A stretch of DNA of 49,106 nucleotides from CBFDBF01 sp050287965 (lineage in GTDB: Bacteria; Pseudomonadota; Gammaproteobacteria; Chromatiales; Chromatiaceae). The stretch covers positions 1 through 49,106 of the forward strand of contig JBNKCX010000052.1 of NCBI GenBank assembly GCA_050287965.1, in the 5' to 3' direction. Of the stretch, positions 14,918 through 24,385 are shown one piece after another (the first letter of the stretch is position 1; every line of letters starts with the position of its first letter). Below the pieces are notes generated by a model. The model made no database searches. It was not told the origin of the DNA and saw nothing but the letters and a program-made list of their open reading frames with translations. The position numbers and the translations under genes were made by a program.

Positions 14918-17900
14918 ATGCAGGTGGCCACAAATACCCTTCCAAGCCCATTGGACGACCTGTGTGCCGACGCGGTACAGATTGTCATCGACGCGGGTAT
15001 CGAACATCTGCAGATCCGCTTCTATGGCCCGAACCGTACGGTTCTCGGTGACCGTTCCTATCCGAGCAGCGATATCCAGCAATTTCTCGATACCGAAGGT
15101 CTGCGCGATTTCCAGGGGTTCCGGGATAGATCCGTACCCGTATACGTCACGGGCAAACTGGCCGAGGTCCTGCGAAGCCATCTCGGTCAGGCACAAGTCA
15201 TTCAACCCGCGGCGGCTTTGTGGGCGGCGGCGCGGACCCTGATCAAACTCCCGGAGAACGGGGCCTATCAGTCACTGGCGGTAATCGACCTCTCCGCCTC
15301 CGGTTACCACCTGGTCGGTATCGATGCCAAGGGCATGCTCAAGGACGATCTGCTGGTGGTTAACCCCCGTTGCGGTGCCGGTACCGGTGCCAATATCGAT
15401 CGGGTGCTGCAAAAACTGGATCTTTCCCGTGACCGGGTCGACACACTTCTCTCCGACTATCTGGGTGAAGAGGGAGAACAGGCACGCGGAAAACTCACCG
15501 TACGCGCGGATCGCTGCGGTGTGTTCAGTTCCTCGGCAACCATATCCGACAAGAATCAGGGCATCCCCCTCGAATACGCCCTGGCGGTAACCCTGAAGTC
15601 TGAGGTGATGAAATCCTGCAATCGCCTTACGCCGGGTTTCGAGAAGGTGTATCTCACCGGGGGCGTCTTTCGCTGGCAGTTCGCCCGGGACTGCGCCGCG
15701 GATTATCTCCGCGGTATCGGCGTGCGCGATATTGCCTACGACGCGGATCAATCCGCGCTCATCAAAGGTGTTCACAGCCTGGTGGATAACATCGGCGAAA
15801 GCAATTTTCTGCGGCCGGAATACCGCTTGAAAAAGGCAACCCCACTGATCGAACTGCCCTCCTTTCGCACGCTCAAAGCCACCAGTACCGCACAGAATCT
15901 CTACCGCAGACTGCCGGATATCGACCTGTGCCAGTGGAGCGCCAGTGAGCTGCAGATGTTGCCGGTCATTGTTGCGCTGGATGTAGGCTCCACCATGGCC
16001 AAGTTCGTCGTCGCGGACGCGGTGACCGGGGATCCGTTGGTGCTGAATTCCTACAGCAACCATGGCGATACCATCGAGACCATTAAACATATATTCCGTG
16101 ACCTCCAGTCGCAGGGCGTACGGCAACTGAACATCGCCCAAATCGGCATCACCGGCAGCGCGCGCTACCAGGTGCAGGAGGCGTTGCGTGAGATCTTCCC
16201 ACAGTTGAAAGAGAGGGTATCGGTCCTGGTGGAGAACTACGCCCACGCGCGGGGATCCATCGATCAGGCCAGGGATCACATCCGGCATCTCAAGTCTCTC
16301 GGGGTGGAAGAAATCAACGAAGATTTCTTCGTCCTGGTTGATATCGGTGGAGAGGACACCAAACTCTCCACCATCTCCCTGAAAAAGGGCGAGCTCTACG
16401 ACAACGCCATGAACGTAAAATGCTCGGCCGGTACCGGCAGCCTGATGGACTCCCTGAGCGCGCTGTTCGGTATCGAGAGCGTTGCAGAAGCATCCCAACG
16501 GGCCTTCGATGCGGAAAAGGCGTTTGCCATCAATGCGACCTGCGCCGTCTTCCTGATCGAAAACGCGCGCAAGCTGCAGACCCTGGGATACTCCAAGGAT
16601 GAGATATTGGCCTCCTGCAGTTGGGCCATTGTGGAAAACATGGCGCAAACCCTGTGGGATCAGGTGGACCTGCCCAGGAACGCCGTGGTCCTGCTGCATG
16701 GACAGACCATGCTTTCCGACCCACTGCCGTTGGCGGTAACCCAACGACTCCAGGAATATCTGGGCGCACCGAGCTACGCCCTGGTACCGTCCAATCCGGG
16801 GCACCGGGCCTGTTTCGGGCTCATAAGGACCCTGCTTGATCAGGAATCCCGGGACGCCGCACCCTGCACCCTGGAGTATTTCGTCAGCCGGCAGTTCAAG
16901 AAACGGATTGTGCAGTGTCGCGGCATCGCCTGCGGCGACAAGGCCGCCTGCTGCAACCGCACCCTGCTGAGTTTCCCCGATACCAAGGGCCAGCGTACCA
17001 AATTGACCCTAGGCGGCTGCACCGCCATTAATGAATTCCTCGCCCTGAAGAAGGCCGGCATCAAGGTCGACAGCGGCAGGGATACCTACAAAGAGATCTG
17101 GGAATATATCAACGGCAGACTGCCCCATTCCGAGGCGGAGGACCGTCTGGTTATCCCCCGCAGCTTTGCCGTTTCCGAATGGGCGTACTTCTTCGCCAGA
17201 ATCTTTCACCACCTCGGACTCCCGGTACATACCGACAGCGTCAAGGAAGCGGACCTGATAAAGGCCCAACCCCGCTTCGATACCGATACCTGCGCCCCGC
17301 AGATCGGCGCCGTCGGGCAGTATCTCAGACTGGCCCAGGAGCCGCACGGTATGATCCTGGTGCCGCAGCTCGAGTATCTTCCCACCGGAGGTGCCAGTTT
17401 CGGCCGCACCTGCACCATCAACCAGGGCGGCGGCCTGGTGGCGAAGAACATCGCCGAAACTGATTCCCCGGACGCCCGTTTTCACCTGTTCCACCTGGAC
17501 CTTTCCAATCCAGACGCGGAGTTCATCAGCCACCAGCTGTATCAGCAGCTCGCTGCGGTTTTCAGACACTACGGCATCCGACCGACTTCCGGCGCCCTGC
17601 TCGCCGCCGTCCAGCACGCCCTGGACGACAACCTGGCGTTCAAGGCGGAACTGGAGAATATGGCCGCGGACATTATTGAAACGGCACTGCGGGAAGACCG
17701 GCAAGTGGGTATCGTGGTGGGCCGCGAGTATGTTCTGAATCCCGGCATCTACGACAGTCACGTGGGGCGCCTGATGCGCGACAAACAGATCGTGGCGCTG
17801 CCGGCTTACTTAATGGATATCCAACTGGATCAGGACTATTCCCACCTCTACTGGCGCAATCCCCACACCATTGTCAGCGTTCTGCGCGCTGCGGCGGAGA

Positions 17901-19702
17901 AAAAACTGCACCAAATACTCACCAATCCGCGCCTGAAGGAGCTGTTCCGGCAGATTGAGACCGGGTCCGACGAAAGGCTCCTGCCGGTGGTGCAGGTTTC
18001 CACCTTCCGCTGCGGTCCGGACAGCGTCACCACGTCGCTGGTGGCCGAGATCATGAAAAAGCGTCCGTTCCTGCTGATTCAGTCGGACGCGGTGATCCAG
18101 GAACTGGCGCATCTGGAAAACCGCATGAACACCTATGCCAAGCAGCTGGAACAGGGACTGCACAGTGAACTTATGGCAGGCGGTGAACCTTTCGATATCA
18201 GGATCCTCGACGGATTTACCAATTCCCAGGCACTGGACAGAGAGAAGGACGTCATCTATTTCCCGACACTGTCCGATAACCGCACCGTGACCACGGTCAT
18301 CCGGGCCGCGGGGTTTACCTGTATCGACAACTATTCAGACGACACCTACAGTCTGGTGGAACTGGTGAAGAAAGGCCGCAGATTCACCGGTGATTCGGTG
18401 TGTGCTCCATTGGCGGCGGTTTATGGAGATATCGTCCTTGCCGTAGAGGACTTCCTCAGACGCAAGGAACGTTCCGACCCGCTGGTCGCAGGAAAACAGC
18501 GGGTGCTTATTTTTACCAACAAGGGCACCGGACCCTGCCGCCAGGGCCAGTATTCCGAGGCGCAGAAGCTGTATGCCTACCAGACCTTCGGAACCCCGAA
18601 GGGCATAAACGGAGATGAGGCCCGATCGCAGACATCCGCCGATCCCATCATGCAGCTGCTGGTGGGCGAGGAGAGCTCCGGCTACAACTTCGGCATCGAT
18701 GAATGGGCGGTGGTACGCGCCTTTCAGGGTGTTATTCTCCAGGGGGTCCTGCACGCCCTCCTGTTCAAGTGCGGAAGCCGATGCCGCGACTTCACAGAAT
18801 ACCAACGGTTCCTTACGGAATACCGGCAACTGAAGCAGGAGCTGTACCGTATCCTGGAGAATAAACCGGGGCCCGGCGAAAAAATAACAAAGGTGTTACG
18901 AAGATTCGGCGACGGTAACGCAGCGGCTGCAATAAAATATTTCGCATACCGCCTTCACGATCGCGACCTTCATCGCAAACTGCGCAAGTTCTCCAGGAAA
19001 TGGAACCGGGGAACCCAATCCGACGGGCTGATGAAGATCTATATCGACGGCGAAGCCTATATGCGCACCAGCCAGGCGGAGGACATATTCCAACTGCTGC
19101 TCTCCTCCGTCGGCTTCCGCCGCTTCGACCTGGAATATTCGCCGGTCTGGTACTACCTCGCCTACCTGCTGGACGAGGAAGAGATGGTCAACACACACAA
19201 GCTCCAGTCGGCACAAAGACAGCTGCGTAGCTGCTCTGCGGAAAAACGGGCGGAGCTGTCCCGGACCATCTCCGGCAGCAAAGCGTCCCTGTCCAAAACC
19301 AAGGGTCTGCGCTTCCTGCTGCGGGAGATCCTGGCGCGGCCGCTCTACAGGGCGGCGGGCGTCGGCATACCGGCGGCCATGCCGGCGACCCTGCGGGTGG
19401 CGGAGCAACTGATGTCCACCCTGCGGCCGTTCGGGGAACTGGGGCCCTATATCGGTGAGGTGGTCAGCAAACTGCGCAAGGGTTACGACCTTTGCCTCAA
19501 CGTGGCGCCCGAGGGCTGTATGGTGGCCTCCATGGGGGCGACATTGACGCACAATATCATCAGTACCGCCGCCTCACCCAAGGGGCGTATCCAGAACCTG
19601 TTCTCGGCGGACGGCGAAGTGGATGAAGAGCTGCTTACCCAGGCGGTGCTGAAGGTGCTGGGCCCCGACGGCTACTACCGCGCAACGGCTTCGGCCGAGT
19701 AA
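14918..19702 (+). CDS. Giant acyl-CoA dehydratase activase-related protein (BcrAD/BadFG plus DUF2229-like)
   Basis: 1594 residues. There are two ASKHA ATPase modules of the BadF/BadG/BcrA/BcrD type. The first (to about 300) has a weak DAGIEHLQ phosphate loop but keeps CGAGTGAN (about 152). The second starts with VALDVGSTMAKF (about 352) and keeps CSAGTGS (about 500) and a NATCAVFLIENARK segment; these cysteines would ligate the bridging [4Fe-4S] cluster. Next is a Cys-rich stretch (QCRGIACGDKAACCNR, then LGGC). It is followed by DUF2229-like and dehydratase-subunit-like regions with conserved cysteines in FRCGPDS, GDSVCAPL, GPCRQGQY and EGCMVAS. Family members couple ATP hydrolysis to low-potential electron transfer. 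It stands alone, with no separate dehydratase gene. Substrate unknown. Confidence 0.85.
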   Translation: MQVATNTLPSPLDDLCADAVQIVIDAGIEHLQIRFYGPNRTVLGDRSYPSSDIQQFLDTEGLRDFQGFRDRSVPVYVTGKLAEVLRSHLGQAQVIQPAAALWAAARTLIKLPENGAYQSLAVIDLSASGYHLVGIDAKGMLKDDLLVVNPRCGAGTGANIDRVLQKLDLSRDRVDTLLSDYLGEEGEQARGKLTVRADRCGVFSSSATISDKNQGIPLEYALAVTLKSEVMKSCNRLTPGFEKVYLTGGVFRWQFARDCAADYLRGIGVRDIAYDADQSALIKGVHSLVDNIGESNFLRPEYRLKKATPLIELPSFRTLKATSTAQNLYRRLPDIDLCQWSASELQMLPVIVALDVGSTMAKFVVADAVTGDPLVLNSYSNHGDTIETIKHIFRDLQSQGVRQLNIAQIGITGSARYQVQEALREIFPQLKERVSVLVENYAHARGSIDQARDHIRHLKSLGVEEINEDFFVLVDIGGEDTKLSTISLKKGELYDNAMNVKCSAGTGSLMDSLSALFGIESVAEASQRAFDAEKAFAINATCAVFLIENARKLQTLGYSKDEILASCSWAIVENMAQTLWDQVDLPRNAVVLLHGQTMLSDPLPLAVTQRLQEYLGAPSYALVPSNPGHRACFGLIRTLLDQESRDAAPCTLEYFVSRQFKKRIVQCRGIACGDKAACCNRTLLSFPDTKGQRTKLTLGGCTAINEFLALKKAGIKVDSGRDTYKEIWEYINGRLPHSEAEDRLVIPRSFAVSEWAYFFARIFHHLGLPVHTDSVKEADLIKAQPRFDTDTCAPQIGAVGQYLRLAQEPHGMILVPQLEYLPTGGASFGRTCTINQGGGLVAKNIAETDSPDARFHLFHLDLSNPDAEFISHQLYQQLAAVFRHYGIRPTSGALLAAVQHALDDNLAFKAELENMAADIIETALREDRQVGIVVGREYVLNPGIYDSHVGRLMRDKQIVALPAYLMDIQLDQDYSHLYWRNPHTIVSVLRAAAEKKLHQILTNPRLKELFRQIETGSDERLLPVVQVSTFRCGPDSVTTSLVAEIMKKRPFLLIQSDAVIQELAHLENRMNTYAKQLEQGLHSELMAGGEPFDIRILDGFTNSQALDREKDVIYFPTLSDNRTVTTVIRAAGFTCIDNYSDDTYSLVELVKKGRRFTGDSVCAPLAAVYGDIVLAVEDFLRRKERSDPLVAGKQRVLIFTNKGTGPCRQGQYSEAQKLYAYQTFGTPKGINGDEARSQTSADPIMQLLVGEESSGYNFGIDEWAVVRAFQGVILQGVLHALLFKCGSRCRDFTEYQRFLTEYRQLKQELYRILENKPGPGEKITKVLRRFGDGNAAAAIKYFAYRLHDRDLHRKLRKFSRKWNRGTQSDGLMKIYIDGEAYMRTSQAEDIFQLLLSSVGFRRFDLEYSPVWYYLAYLLDEEEMVNTHKLQSAQRQLRSCSAEKRAELSRTISGSKASLSKTKGLRFLLREILARPLYRAAGVGIPAAMPATLRVAEQLMSTLRPFGELGPYIGEVVSKLRKGYDLCLNVAPEGCMVASMGATLTHNIISTAASPKGRIQNLFSADGEVDEELLTQAVLKVLGPDGYYRATASAE

Positions 19703-19781
19703 CCCCCTCTGACTCCCCTGAGAGGGGGGGACCGTCCATGCCCCGCCCCCCTTCCAGGGGGGGGACGACAGGGGGGTTCCT
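19703..19781. repeat. G/C-tract hairpin repeats between convergent genes
   Basis: The gap between the activase and cysS stop codons contains CTCCCC-TGAGA-GGGG (about 19713-19728) and CCCCCC-TTCCA-GGGGGG (about 19746-19762). Both are close relatives of the hairpins at 11664 and 30849. They might act as bidirectional transcription barriers, but no U-tract follows. Confidence 0.6.
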
Positions 19782-21215
19782 CTACCCCCGCCGCCAGGTG
19801 GTGCCCTGGGGGCCGTCCTCGAGGATCACGCCGGCCGCCTGCAGCTGGTCGCGGATACGGTCCGCCTCGGCCCAGTTTTTGTCTTTCTTGGCTTGGGTAC
19901 GTTCAACGATCAATGCTTCAATACGATCTTGAGAATAAGTCACCGTAGCCGTTGCAGAAAGTGACATGTCTGAGAGGGCGATATCAGCTGAAGCCGTAAT
20001 AACATCACCCTTCAAAAACGTTTCGGGATCATCCTGCAATATCCCCAGCACACCGCCCAGCTCCCGCAGCACCGCACCCAGGTCCGCCGCGGCGGCGGGA
20101 TCGGATGCCTTTATCCGGTTGATCTCCCGGGTGAGATCGAACAGTACCGCCAGGGCCTCCGGGGTATTGAAGTCGTCGTCCATGGCCTCGCGGAAACGGG
20201 CCTCGAATGCCTCGCCCCCGGCGGGTTGCGCCTGCGGGAGCCCGCGCAGGGCGGTATAAAAACGGGTCAGGGCCGCACGGGCGTTGTCCAGATGTTCGTC
20301 GTCGTAGTTCAGGGGGGAGCGGTACTGGCTGGTGAGGATGAAGTAGCGCACCTCTTCGGCCCGGTAGCGTTCCAGGATTTCGCGCACGGTGAAGAAGTTG
20401 CCCAGGGACTTGGACATCTTCTCCTCGTTGATGCGCACGAAACCGTTATGCAGCCAGTATTTGACGAAGGGGTGGCCGGTGGCGCCCTCGGACTGGGCGA
20501 TCTCGTTCTCATGATGGGGAAAGGTGAGATCGGCACCGCCGCCGTGGATATCGAAGGTATCCCCCAGGGCCTTGGTGGACATGGCGGAGCACTCGATGTG
20601 CCAGCCCGGCCGGCCCCGCCCCCAGGGGGAGTCCCAGGCCGGTTCCTCCGGCTTGGCCGCCTTCCACAGGGCGAAATCCAGGGGGTCCCGCTTGGCCTCC
20701 CCGGGTTCCACCCGGGCACCGGACTGCAGGTCTTCTATGGACTTGCCGGAGAGCTTGCCGTAGCCGGGGAAACTGCGCACGTCGTAGTAAACATCGCCGT
20801 TCTCCGCCGCATAGGCGTGCCCGCGCTCGATCAGGCGGCCGATCATGGCCAGGATCTCGTCCATGTGTTCGGTGGCCTTGGGCTCGCTGTCGGGACGCAG
20901 CACTCCCAGGGCGTCCGCATCCTCGTGCATGGCGCGGATGAACTCCTGGGTCAGCTCGGTGAACGGCATCCCCCGCTCGTTGGCGCGATTGATGATCTTG
21001 TCGTCGATATCGGTGATGTTACGGATATAGGTGACGTCATAGCCGCTGGCCTGCAGATAACGGTAGATCACGTCGAACACCACCATCACCCGGGCATGCC
21101 CCAGGTGGCAAAGGTCATAGACCGTCATACCGCAGACGTACATGCGGACCTTGCCCGGCTCCATGGGCGCAAACTCTTCTTTCTGGTTGGTGAGATCGTT
21201 GTAGACCTGGATCAT
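19782..21215 (-). CDS. cysS: Cysteinyl-tRNA synthetase
   Basis: 477 residues from the ATG at 21215 (MIQVYNDL...), preceded by GGAAG; upstream in-frame starts are rejected. It charges tRNA-Cys in the cytoplasm. Class I signatures are visible: CGMTVYDLCHLGH with Zn ligand Cys28 and HIGH-like HLGH (37-40), HIECSAMS with a second Zn ligand, GGGADLTFPHHENE, and KMSKS (about 266-270). The C-terminal helical bundle ends in EDGPQGTTWRRG as in E. coli. A Ser/Ala/Thr-rich insertion of about 15 residues relative to my recollection of E. coli CysS sits around 403-425. Divergent from the cyclophilin genes. Confidence 0.96.
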   Translation of the reverse strand: MIQVYNDLTNQKEEFAPMEPGKVRMYVCGMTVYDLCHLGHARVMVVFDVIYRYLQASGYDVTYIRNITDIDDKIINRANERGMPFTELTQEFIRAMHEDADALGVLRPDSEPKATEHMDEILAMIGRLIERGHAYAAENGDVYYDVRSFPGYGKLSGKSIEDLQSGARVEPGEAKRDPLDFALWKAAKPEEPAWDSPWGRGRPGWHIECSAMSTKALGDTFDIHGGGADLTFPHHENEIAQSEGATGHPFVKYWLHNGFVRINEEKMSKSLGNFFTVREILERYRAEEVRYFILTSQYRSPLNYDDEHLDNARAALTRFYTALRGLPQAQPAGGEAFEARFREAMDDDFNTPEALAVLFDLTREINRIKASDPAAAADLGAVLRELGGVLGILQDDPETFLKGDVITASADIALSDMSLSATATVTYSQDRIEALIVERTQAKKDKNWAEADRIRDQLQAAGVILEDGPQGTTWRRG

Positions 21216-21391
21216 TTGACTTCCGGATTTCATACAGAGACCGACGGACACCGGGCATGCGCACGAGGCGCCATAACCGGAGACTAATCGCGCATAGTAA
21301 ACGAAAGACCGGCGACGACAAAGGATTGGCGCTTTTTTCCCGCTTGCGGAAGCTATATCATGCTAGGTTTTCGAGGATATACCGGAATACC

Positions 21392-21985
21392 ATGAAAAAC
21401 AGGCTATTAAACCTATCCCTCGTTCTCCTGCTGAGCCTGGGACTGCCGGCATCCGCAAGTGCCGGCACGGTTCATGTGCTGGTAAAGACCAGCATGGGTG
21501 ACATGGAACTGGCCCTGGACGAGGACAAGGCGCCCCAGACCGTGGCGAATTTTCTCCGTTATGTGGACGAGGGCTTCTACGACGGCACCATATTCCACCG
21601 GGTGATCAACGGTTTCATGATCCAGGGCGGGGGATTTACTCCCGATCTGGTAAAGAAGCGGACCCATGCCCCGGTCAGAAACGAGGCCAATAACGGTCTC
21701 AAGAACGTGCGCGGCTCCATCGCCATGGCGCGCCTGGACGACCCTCACTCCGCCACCGCACAGTTTTTTATCAATCACGTGGATAATTTCGGTCTCGACT
21801 ATCCGGATCCGGACGACTGGGGGTATACGGTATTCGGAAAAGTGACCAAAGGGCTGGAGACCGTGGACAAAATCGCGGATGTCTTCACCGTATCCCAATA
21901 CGGCATGAACAACGTACCGGAGAAACCCGTTATCATCGAAAGCATCACCCGGATCAACGACAGCGAAAAGGCGACAGAGAAATGA
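21392..21985 (+). CDS. ppiA: Exported cyclophilin-type peptidyl-prolyl isomerase
   Basis: 197 residues from the ATG at 21392. The signal peptide (LLNLSLVLLLSLGLPASASAG) directs it to the periplasm. The cyclophilin domain keeps FYDGTIFHRVINGFMIQGG with the catalytic Arg in FHRV, the MARLDDPHSATAQFFINH segment and a GYTVFGKVTKG segment. It catalyses cis-trans isomerisation of prolyl bonds during protein folding. The stop overlaps the next cyclophilin start by 4 bp, so the periplasmic and cytoplasmic forms are co-expressed. Confidence 0.92.
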   Translation: MKNRLLNLSLVLLLSLGLPASASAGTVHVLVKTSMGDMELALDEDKAPQTVANFLRYVDEGFYDGTIFHRVINGFMIQGGGFTPDLVKKRTHAPVRNEANNGLKNVRGSIAMARLDDPHSATAQFFINHVDNFGLDYPDPDDWGYTVFGKVTKGLETVDKIADVFTVSQYGMNNVPEKPVIIESITRINDSEKATEK

Positions 21986-22470
21986 TTACCCTGAAAACAA
22001 ACCTCGGCGATATCGTCATTGAACTCGATTTTGAAAAGGCCCCGAAGACCAGCGAGAACTTCGCCCAGTATGTGCGGGACGGCTTCTATGACGGCACCAT
22101 ATTCCATCGCGTGATCAACAGCTTCATGGTCCAGGGCGGCGGTTTCCTGCCGGGCATGGTGGAGAAACAGACCCGGGAACCGATCGAAAACGAGTCGAAT
22201 AACGGTCTCAGCAACCTGACCGGCACCATCGCCATGGCCCGCACCATGGATCCGCACTCGGCCACCGCCCAGTTCTATATCAACGTGGCGGACAACAAGT
22301 TCCTGGACTTCCCCAGCCAGGACGGATGGGGATACTGCGTGTTCGGTAAGGTGACTGACGGTATGGATGTGATCAATCAGATCAAAGGCGTGGACACCAC
22401 CGGTCGCATGGGTCATCAGGACGTGCCGGTTGACGACATCGTTATCGAAAAGGCGGAGATTGGCGAGTAA
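21982..22470 (+). CDS. ppiB: Cytoplasmic cyclophilin-type peptidyl-prolyl isomerase
   Basis: 162 residues, the standard length for PpiB, with no signal peptide. The domain has FYDGTIFHRVINSFMVQGG, IAMARTMDPHSATAQFYIN and GYCVFGKVTDGMDVI. It is strongly similar to the preceding exported protein, indicating tandem duplication or an old paired arrangement. Translation is coupled through the ATGA overlap. lpxH follows 33 bp downstream, as in many gammaproteobacteria where cysS, ppiB and lpxH are clustered. Confidence 0.94.
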   Translation: MITLKTNLGDIVIELDFEKAPKTSENFAQYVRDGFYDGTIFHRVINSFMVQGGGFLPGMVEKQTREPIENESNNGLSNLTGTIAMARTMDPHSATAQFYINVADNKFLDFPSQDGWGYCVFGKVTDGMDVINQIKGVDTTGRMGHQDVPVDDIVIEKAEIGE

Positions 22471-22503
22471 CTGCCGGAAACAGCGCTTTTAGGGCTGCCG
22501 GCC

Positions 22504-23232
22504 ATGGCGGACACCCTGTTAATCTCCGATCTTCACCTGTCGGCACGGCGCCCGGCAACCGTGGCCCTTTTCCTGAGATTTCTGGAACAGGTCGCTGCCG
22601 GCGCCGGACGCCTGTTCATCCTCGGCGACCTGTTTGATGTCTGGCTCGGCGATGACGACCGCACCCCGCCGATACCGCAGATACAGGATGCCATGAGGCG
22701 GTTGGTGAAACAGGGGACGGCGCTTTTTCTGATGCACGGCAACCGGGACTTCCTCATCGCCGATGAATTCTGCCGCCAGGCAGGGTGCGAACTGATCCCC
22801 GACCCGACGGTTATCGATCTTGCCGGAACCCCCTCACTTATCACCCACGGCGACCAACTTTGCAGCGACGATCTGATCTATCAGCAGGCACGCAACCAAC
22901 TGCGCAGCCCGACCTTTATCTCCGAGTTCCTGTCAAAACCCCTGGCGGAACGGTCGGCCCAGGCCGCCGAATACCGGCGGCAGAGCGGAGAAACCACGGC
23001 GCTTCTTCCCGAGGAGATCATGGACGTGAACCAGGAAACGGTTGCCGATCTCATGCGCAAGCATAACGTTCAGCTGCTGATCCACGGTCATACCCACCGC
23101 CCGGCCAGTCATGAATTCACACTGGAGGGGAAACCGGCCCGGCGTATCGTGCTGGCGGAGTGGCACGAAACCCATGGTGCCTATCTGAGAGTGAACGAGC
23201 AGGAAATGGAAAGCCGCCCCTTTCCGGCGTGA
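22504..23232 (+). CDS. lpxH: UDP-2,3-diacylglucosamine diphosphatase
   Basis: 242 residues, the normal LpxH length. It hydrolyses UDP-2,3-diacylglucosamine to lipid X and UMP in lipid A synthesis at the inner-membrane surface. The metallophosphoesterase metal ligands are all present: ISDLHLS, LGDLFDVWLGDD, HGNRDFL, ITHGDQLCSDD and IHGHTHRPA. It ends 1 bp before the stop of the convergent LAB_N gene, leaving no room for a spacer terminator. Confidence 0.95.
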   Translation: MADTLLISDLHLSARRPATVALFLRFLEQVAAGAGRLFILGDLFDVWLGDDDRTPPIPQIQDAMRRLVKQGTALFLMHGNRDFLIADEFCRQAGCELIPDPTVIDLAGTPSLITHGDQLCSDDLIYQQARNQLRSPTFISEFLSKPLAERSAQAAEYRRQSGETTALLPEEIMDVNQETVADLMRKHNVQLLIHGHTHRPASHEFTLEGKPARRIVLAEWHETHGAYLRVNEQEMESRPFPA

Positions 23233-23233
23233 C

Positions 23234-23518
23234 TTATTCGGATTCCGGCATCAGGGCCGCGTGCTCCCGCCGGATCAGGTACAGGTTACGCAAATAGATA
23301 AATACACCTATCCCCTGGCCCAGAATAAAGACCGGATCCATACGGTAGATGGCATAACCAAACAGGGTGATTCCGCCGGCGATACTGAAATACCAGAACG
23401 CGATAGGGACAACACTGCGGCCCTGGCGTTCGCTGGCAATCCACTGCACCAGAAACCGTGCCGAAAACAAGGCCTGCCCGACAAAACCAACCACGAGTGC
23501 TATTGATTCAATCGACAC
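23234..23518 (-). CDS. LAB_N (lipid A biosynthesis N-terminal) domain membrane protein
   Basis: 94 residues with three membrane helices. The signature FSARFLVQWIASERQGRSVVP (about 18-38) and the FWYFSIAGG stretch match the LAB_N domain otherwise fused to the N-terminus of some lipid-A-disaccharide synthases. Stand-alone copies are commonly found next to ArnC-like and ArnT-like glycosyltransferases, as here. A helper role in handling a lipid-linked sugar is inferred from context only. The GT2 gene ends 3 bp upstream. Confidence 0.85.
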   Translation of the reverse strand: MSIESIALVVGFVGQALFSARFLVQWIASERQGRSVVPIAFWYFSIAGGITLFGYAIYRMDPVFILGQGIGVFIYLRNLYLIRREHAALMPESE

Positions 23519-23521
23519 GGT

Positions 23522-24244
23522 CTACTCCTGTTCTTCCACTTCGGTAAGACGCACCCGCCGTTGCAGCCACATCAACCCCAGCAGATCGACGATGCCCACC
23601 CACAGTCGATTACCGACGCCGTATTTGGATACCCCCCTGTTTCGGGGACGGTGATTAACCTCCAGCGATAGAGTCTCTCCCCCGTTGCGCTGGATCAGGG
23701 CCGGCAGAAACCGGTGCATATGATCAAAGTAAGGCAGATCCAGGAATACATCCCGCCGGTACATCTTCAATCCGCACACCGAATCGGGGGTGGCATCCTT
23801 CAGCAGGGCGGCCCGCACCTTGTTCGCCACCCGGGACGAGAAGCGCTTTACCCAGTCGTCCTGGCGTCTTTTGCGATAGCCTGCCACCATCTGCAGTTTG
23901 CCGCCCTCCTCCCGGTTCCGCATGACATCTATGAAGCGCGGGATGTCCGCAGGATCGTTCTGACCGTCCCCGTCCAGGGTCACGATCCACTCGCCCCGTG
24001 CCGCCTTGACACCGTTACGCACCGCCGTGCTCTGCCCGCTGTTGTGCAGGTGACGTATGCACCGGAACTGCGGATAGGCGCGGCGCAGCTTCTCCAGCAC
24101 CTGCGGGGTTCCGTCGCTGCTGCCATCGTCAACGTAAACTACCTCGTATTCGTATTTACTCTCCAACGCCTGGAGTATCTCCGCCGCAAGGGCCTCGATA
24201 TTCTCCGCCTCGTTGTAAACAGGAATCACGACTGAAATATCCAT
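23522..24244 (-). CDS. ArnC/DPM1-like family 2 glycosyltransferase
   Basis: 240 residues from the ATG at 24244, with a GTGGGG ribosome site. A GTG four codons earlier is possible. GT-A features: ISVVIPVYNEAENI at the N-terminus, VYVDDGSSDGT (DXD region), ARGEWIVTLDGDGQNDP and the QMVAGYRKRRQDDW acceptor loop. Unlike ArnC it lacks C-terminal membrane helices, so it resembles soluble dolichyl-phosphate-mannose-synthase-like enzymes. It probably loads a sugar on undecaprenyl phosphate for the ArnT-like enzyme encoded upstream. Confidence 0.88.
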   Translation of the reverse strand: MDISVVIPVYNEAENIEALAAEILQALESKYEYEVVYVDDGSSDGTPQVLEKLRRAYPQFRCIRHLHNSGQSTAVRNGVKAARGEWIVTLDGDGQNDPADIPRFIDVMRNREEGGKLQMVAGYRKRRQDDWVKRFSSRVANKVRAALLKDATPDSVCGLKMYRRDVFLDLPYFDHMHRFLPALIQRNGGETLSLEVNHRPRNRGVSKYGVGNRLWVGIVDLLGLMWLQRRVRLTEVEEQE

Positions 24245-24385
24245 TGCCAACCCCACCTGTTGTCCGCGGCAGGCCGCGGATTTCTCGGTATATGTATCGA
24301 AACTGGGGAACTTTACCTTATCCCCGGGGGGAATTCATCACCATCGACCTGGAGAGAGGCATCACCCCAGGTTTTAATCTCCCTG

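Noticed and set aside
15272..16804. Long open frame antisense to the giant activase (about 510 codons)
   Set aside because: The sense gene has clear conserved motifs throughout; the antisense frame has none and simply reflects third-position GC bias.
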